A stretch of DNA of 64,000 bases from Scenedesmus sp. ARA3. Lineage: Eukaryota; Chlorophyta; Chlorophyceae; Sphaeropleales; Scenedesmaceae. This document shows, in pieces, positions 60,930-64,000 of the stretch. The notes beneath the pieces are model-generated. The model made no database searches and was not told the DNA's origin. It saw only the letters and a program-made list of their open reading frames with translations. The stretch's first letter is position 1. Each line of letters opens with the position of its first letter. Position numbers and translations under genes: made by a program. The stretch is from positions 1 through 64,000 of the forward strand of contig RWJK01001126.1 in the NCBI GenBank assembly GCA_004335835.1, given 5' to 3'.

Positions 60930-62612
60930 CGTGTCAAGGAGCATGCTCAGCGAAGTTGCTTGGGTATGTTCCCTGACGTGGCGAGTACCATGCATGCCAA
61001 AGCAGCAGGGCTACAGCTGCCAGGTTGTTAGGTTGCGCGTTGAAACACCGGACGCTGCTAGCAACCACCACTGGTGTAGGTGCTGACTACACAAGCAATA
61101 ACACCTGCTCTCACCAGTCGCTGCAGCGTCTGCTGCTGCTGTTGGCGCAAGGTCTGGCCACACCCACAGCAGGCCGGCACCTTCGGCAGTGGGCAGTGCT
61201 GTGGCGCAGCTGCGCTTGCTGGCACATGCTGTGGCTGCTGAGGTGGCATCGAGTGCCTGGGGGATGGCAGTGCACTTGCCATCACCCTGCGGATGCCGCA
61301 GCAGCAAGCAGCAGCCTAAGTGAGCAGGGAGGCATGGCAAGGCTGCATGCTACCTAAAGCCAAGTCGAGTAGAAGATAGGATTGTGCTGCCACTCATTAG
61401 CTGTACACCTGGCACATAAGTCGTACTGATAACACAGTAACTGGTCAGCTGGGAGTTGAGCCCAGTGGCGAGCATCTGCCAGCTGAACCATCTGCTGTGC
61501 ATGCCATCCAGCCGGCTAGCTGCATCACGCAGCACCTGCTGGACTGCCGCTGTCCCTCCACTCCCCACACATACACACCTGGAAGCGCCAGCCGTGGTAT
61601 GCGCACACGATCTCGCCGCGCTGCTTGTCCACAAGGCCGTCGCTGAGCGTGGCCAGGCGGTGCGGGCAGCGGTCCTCAAAGCAGCGCCACTGGCCCGCTG
61701 CATCCGCCCACAGCACATAGTCCCTGCGGGGGATCGGCATGGCAGGGGGAACAGCCAGGGCACGATAGCGCACCATCATGCCACGCCATGTCTGCGCCGC
61801 TTGTACGAAGCTTGCTGTGATGCAAATGCCTGTAGCAGCCACCTCCACGGGTGCGCTGGCAGAAATACAGGCGACAGGCGCTGCTGGCTGCAGCTGCATC
61901 AGAGGTGCAAGGCACGAACCCTGGCGATGTGCTGCTTGCTGCTACTGCTGCTGCTGCTGCAAGTCGCAGGTGCATGCCTTACTCACTTGCCGAGCAGTGT
62001 GACTTTGTTAGGCTTGGCTGCGTCCAGGTTCTCAACAGCAGCGACAGGGTACCAGGCCTGCGGTTGAGGTGGCAGCAGGCATAGCAGCACGGCATGAGAG
62101 GCTTACGACAGACAGAGGCAGGGACCCGCAACACTGAAGGCTTATGCTGCCCTGTCTTTTCATCCAGCTGTGTCGTGCTGCAGGATCTGGCAAGAGCTGT
62201 GTACTACTTGCAGATAATACAAAGACTGTTGCATATTCTCACCGGCCCTTTGCCGCCAACTGCTGTGGACAAACGCCATGACAAACGCCATGTAGCCGCA
62301 CCAGCTGGAACTGCTGCTGATATGCCAGCTGCAGCTGCCGTAGGCGTTTGCTAGCATGCAGCATGCAGCAGCAGCGCTGCTGCTGCCAGCAGCAGTGCCA
62401 GGCGTGCTACAACACATCATAAGAGAATCCCACTGCCTCTTGTTGCCCACCTTGGTCCAGCTGAACGTGTTTGCTGTGTGGGAGGTCTCTGTTTCTGTTG
62501 TTGGATTCTTATCAGTCACAGGGCTCTCCACCTTGACCTCAGCAATTCTGCACCTCCTCAGCCTCTCATGTGCTGCATGATGCCGCAGCGGCCGCACGCC
62601 TGCATCGTGCAT
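57111..62612 (-). CDS. PAO/TIC55-family Rieske [2Fe-2S] oxygenase (pheophorbide a oxygenase-like)
   Basis: Thirteen exons: 62451-62612, 61987-62057, 61579-61723, 61115-61286, 60819-60880, 60424-60492, 60125-60155, 59712-59841, 59258-59401, 58860-58961, 58219-58269, 57744-57876 and 57111-57485. They total 1,647 nt (548 residues), phases consistent. FSWTKAWYPVAAVENLD opens the core. The Rieske cluster ligands are C97-P-H99 and C118-x2-H121 (CPHR...CAYHGW). The mononuclear iron site is ENVMDPTHVDFAHHG. Near the C-terminus HCSHC matches the C-x2-C found in PAO, PTC52 and TIC55, followed by about two hydrophobic segments for plastid membrane attachment. Length is close to plant PAO. Predicted role: electron-fed oxygenation in chloroplast membranes, possibly chlorophyll breakdown; the exact subfamily cannot be assigned by eye. 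The start at 62612 lacks a clear transit peptide, so a 5' exon probably lies upstream. Confidence 0.83.
58179..58257 (-). repeat. Perfect 35-bp direct repeat flanking a splice donor
   Basis: Two identical 35-bp copies (58179-58213 and 58223-58257) are separated by 9 bp that contain the GTGAG donor of PAO-like exon 58219-58269. The upstream copy in sense encodes AGDDVFLGAAA; the other is intronic. Confidence 0.9.
58384..58434. repeat. CAG microsatellite, 17 units, intronic
   Basis: A pure triplet run in the intron between exons 58860-58961 and 58219-58269 of the PAO-like gene. On the transcribed strand it reads CTG. Confidence 0.95.
58557..58628. repeat. Imperfect inverted repeat, ~33-bp arms and 6-bp loop
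   Basis: The left arm begins AAACAGCTGCTGCTCGTATG and the right arm ends CATACGACCAGCAGCTGTTT. Arms match at about 29 of 33 positions. An AT-rich tract follows, and a degenerate copy of the right-arm end recurs near 58752-58774. It lies in an intron of the PAO-like gene beside an assembly gap. It may be a MITE-like remnant or a hairpin. Confidence 0.75.
58798..58849. other. Assembly gap (run of N)
   Basis: Fifty-two N bases immediately downstream, in the sense of transcription, of the donor of PAO-like exon 58860-58961. The flanking exons join in phase, so no coding exon need be missing. Confidence 0.95.
59186..59266 (-). repeat. 15-bp tandem repeat of a splice-donor sequence
   Basis: Four perfect 15-bp units (59186-59245) plus a variant unit (59246-59266) span the end of PAO-like exon 59258-59401. 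On the sense strand each unit reads CTGGTGCAGGTGCGG, so each has a good potential donor after CAG. Confidence 0.9.
60885..60926. repeat. CAG microsatellite, 14 units, at a 3' splice site
   Basis: On the sense strand this is a CTG run ending 3-4 nt before the acceptor of PAO-like exon 60819-60880. It occupies the place of the polypyrimidine tract. Confidence 0.85.
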
Positions 62613-63100
62613 TTAATCGCAGCAAGTTTATACTGAATTCCTGTGAAAGTGGCTACTGCTTTTGCTCGAACACGGTGAGCGGGATAGCGAAGGTCGCACT
62701 CCTCACCACGGACTCCTGCTCCATGGATGCATCGCACATGCGCAACCTCGGTCACCTTTCCCAAGCCCTTGATCGTTGATGACTGCTGCAGCATCATTTC
62801 GTTTCAGTGCTGCAACGTAACGTTGGCTCCTGGCAGAGAACGCCACTTGTTGATGCTGATGCTGCTGCCTTGGTTGTGCTAACTCCCAAGCCAAAGCAAC
62901 AGTCTCGTAGCTCGTCCACAGCTTTCAGTATCTTCGTGGTAGATGAATTTCATACCAGGCGATCAAAGCATAACCGCACCACCATTTCAAACCCTAGCTT
63001 CTGTGACAACTGACACTTGATGAGTCAGCCAGCAGTGATGTCCAGCATACAAAGCATAGCCTCAGTAGCACGTCTTCATGATGTGTTACGTCAATTGCTG
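62613..63100. other. Tandem intergenic region
   Basis: This lies between the right-edge gene (-) and the proposed PAO-like start (-). A minus-strand frame beginning at 62797 could supply a transit-peptide exon for the PAO-like gene, but no donor/acceptor pair could be fixed. Confidence 0.4.
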
Positions 63101-63900
63101 TCACTGCTGTTGATGCTGCTGCTGCTTGGCTTGGAGCTTGGCTCTCACGCCATCCATCCAGCCCATCGCCCGCAGGGTGACCCTGCCGCCACCAGCATTG
63201 ATGGTCAGGTGCCGCACAGTCCTGCAGTTGCCACTGCTGGAGCTGCAGCTGGATGCTTCCGCAGCGCCACTGTCGCTCGCCTTGCAGCAGCCGCTGCTGC
63301 TGCTGCTGCTTGGCTGGCTGTGGTCTGGCTGCTGGCTGGCGTTTGACTGCATTTGACTGTCTGCCCCAAACTGTGCCACTTCACTCCTGGACTTGTGCAG
63401 CCGGCTGGCATTGAAGCTGCTGCCTGCAGGCTGCCCCAAAGCACTGGGGCTGCCATGTGCCGCCTGCTGCAGCTCCACTGCTGCTGCAGCAGCTGCTGCT
63501 GCCCTGCTGCTGCTGCCGCTGCCGCCGCCCGTCACTCCGTTGAGCGACACCGGGCCTAGCTCACCAGTCACCTGCAGCACAAGCAAACAGCAACGTGCAA
63601 AACTTTGTGTGCAGTCCGGTCAACTGTGATATTGCACCAATGACATCTATAGTGCCGCTGTGTGAAATTATTGCTGCGCCTGTTGCAACCCTGGCCCTGC
63701 TGGCGAGCATAGCACGCTGCTGCCAGGGAGCCCAGCCCACCCCACACGCCTAACTGCTGGCAGCGGCAGCAGGCCCAACCAGCAGCCCACCACCAATGCT
63801 TGCCACCTGCAAACACCGTATGAATGCCGCTGTCGCTGCCGCCCAGTGTGCCCCCAGCTGCTGCTCACCCGCAGGCCCGGGTCCCGGGCAGATGCCTCCG
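63101..63900 (-). CDS. Unrecognised protein, 3' end only (continues past the right edge)
   Basis: The last exon 63101-63571 begins after a CAG acceptor with VTGELGPVSLNGVTGGG. It runs through an Ala/Ser/Gln-rich region and ends in VTLRAMGWMDGVRAKLQAKQ plus a short Gln/His tail and TGA. Upstream candidates in matching phase are 63780-63806 (VASIGGGLL) and an exon ending at 63869 (AEASARDPGLR). The upstream boundary is not determined; position 63900 is only where the visible support stops. No family was recognised. Confidence 0.4.
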
Positions 63901-64000
63901 CTGTGCCTGCCCCTGCCCACCACATCAACCCAAAAGCACACATCAACTTGCATTGCCATGCACTTAGGAAACTGGAGAAGCGCTAGTAACAGCTTATAAC

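Overview
The window looks like nuclear DNA of a chlorophyte green alga, most likely a chlorophycean. Every recognisable gene is split by many short spliceosomal introns, with donors mostly GTGAG or GTGCG and acceptors mostly CAG. The DNA is GC-rich and full of CAG/CTG microsatellites. The gene content is plant/algal: class-I-loop GATA fingers, a B3 domain, a PAO/TIC55-type plastid Rieske oxygenase and a plastid-type S1 protein. Nothing bacterial or organellar was recognised. Gene models were built by hand from splice sites and reading phase; all exon phases quoted are mutually consistent. No homology search was possible.

Layout, left to right. 1-6168 (-): 5' part of a giant Gln-rich protein that runs off the left edge. 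7813-12158 (-): type II membrane glycosyltransferase with a DXD motif, 9 exons. 13920-17569 (-): plastid ribosomal protein S1-like protein, 8 exons. 18438-22982 (+): triple-GATA-finger factor. 24986-29750 (-): MYND zinc-finger protein with an in-frame stop. 31359-35695 (+): B3-domain, Gln-rich factor. 38663-42837 (-): cytochrome P450 fused to a C-terminal P-loop NTPase. 43117-55458 (+): eukaryotic RNA-dependent RNA polymerase apparently fused to a UPF1-like SF1 helicase, 19 exons. 57111-62612 (-): PAO/TIC55-family Rieske oxygenase, 13 exons. 63101 to the right edge (-): 3' end of an unrecognised gene. Gene-free gaps of 0.5-3 kb separate them, and two assembly gaps (N runs) fall inside introns.

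How they relate. The strongest candidates for something new are the two multidomain fusions, P450-NTPase and RdRP-helicase. They are transcribed divergently from a 279-bp shared intergenic region. The RdRP-helicase would place small-RNA amplification and RNA unwinding in one polypeptide of about 2,384 residues. Three transcription-factor or regulator candidates (GATA, B3 and the giant Gln-rich protein) carry very long glutamine tracts.

A second theme is genome dynamics around introns. At four exon ends the splice donor lies inside or between tandem duplications. At many introns a sense-strand CTG microsatellite sits directly against the 3' splice site, while sense-strand CAG tracts in exons encode glutamine.
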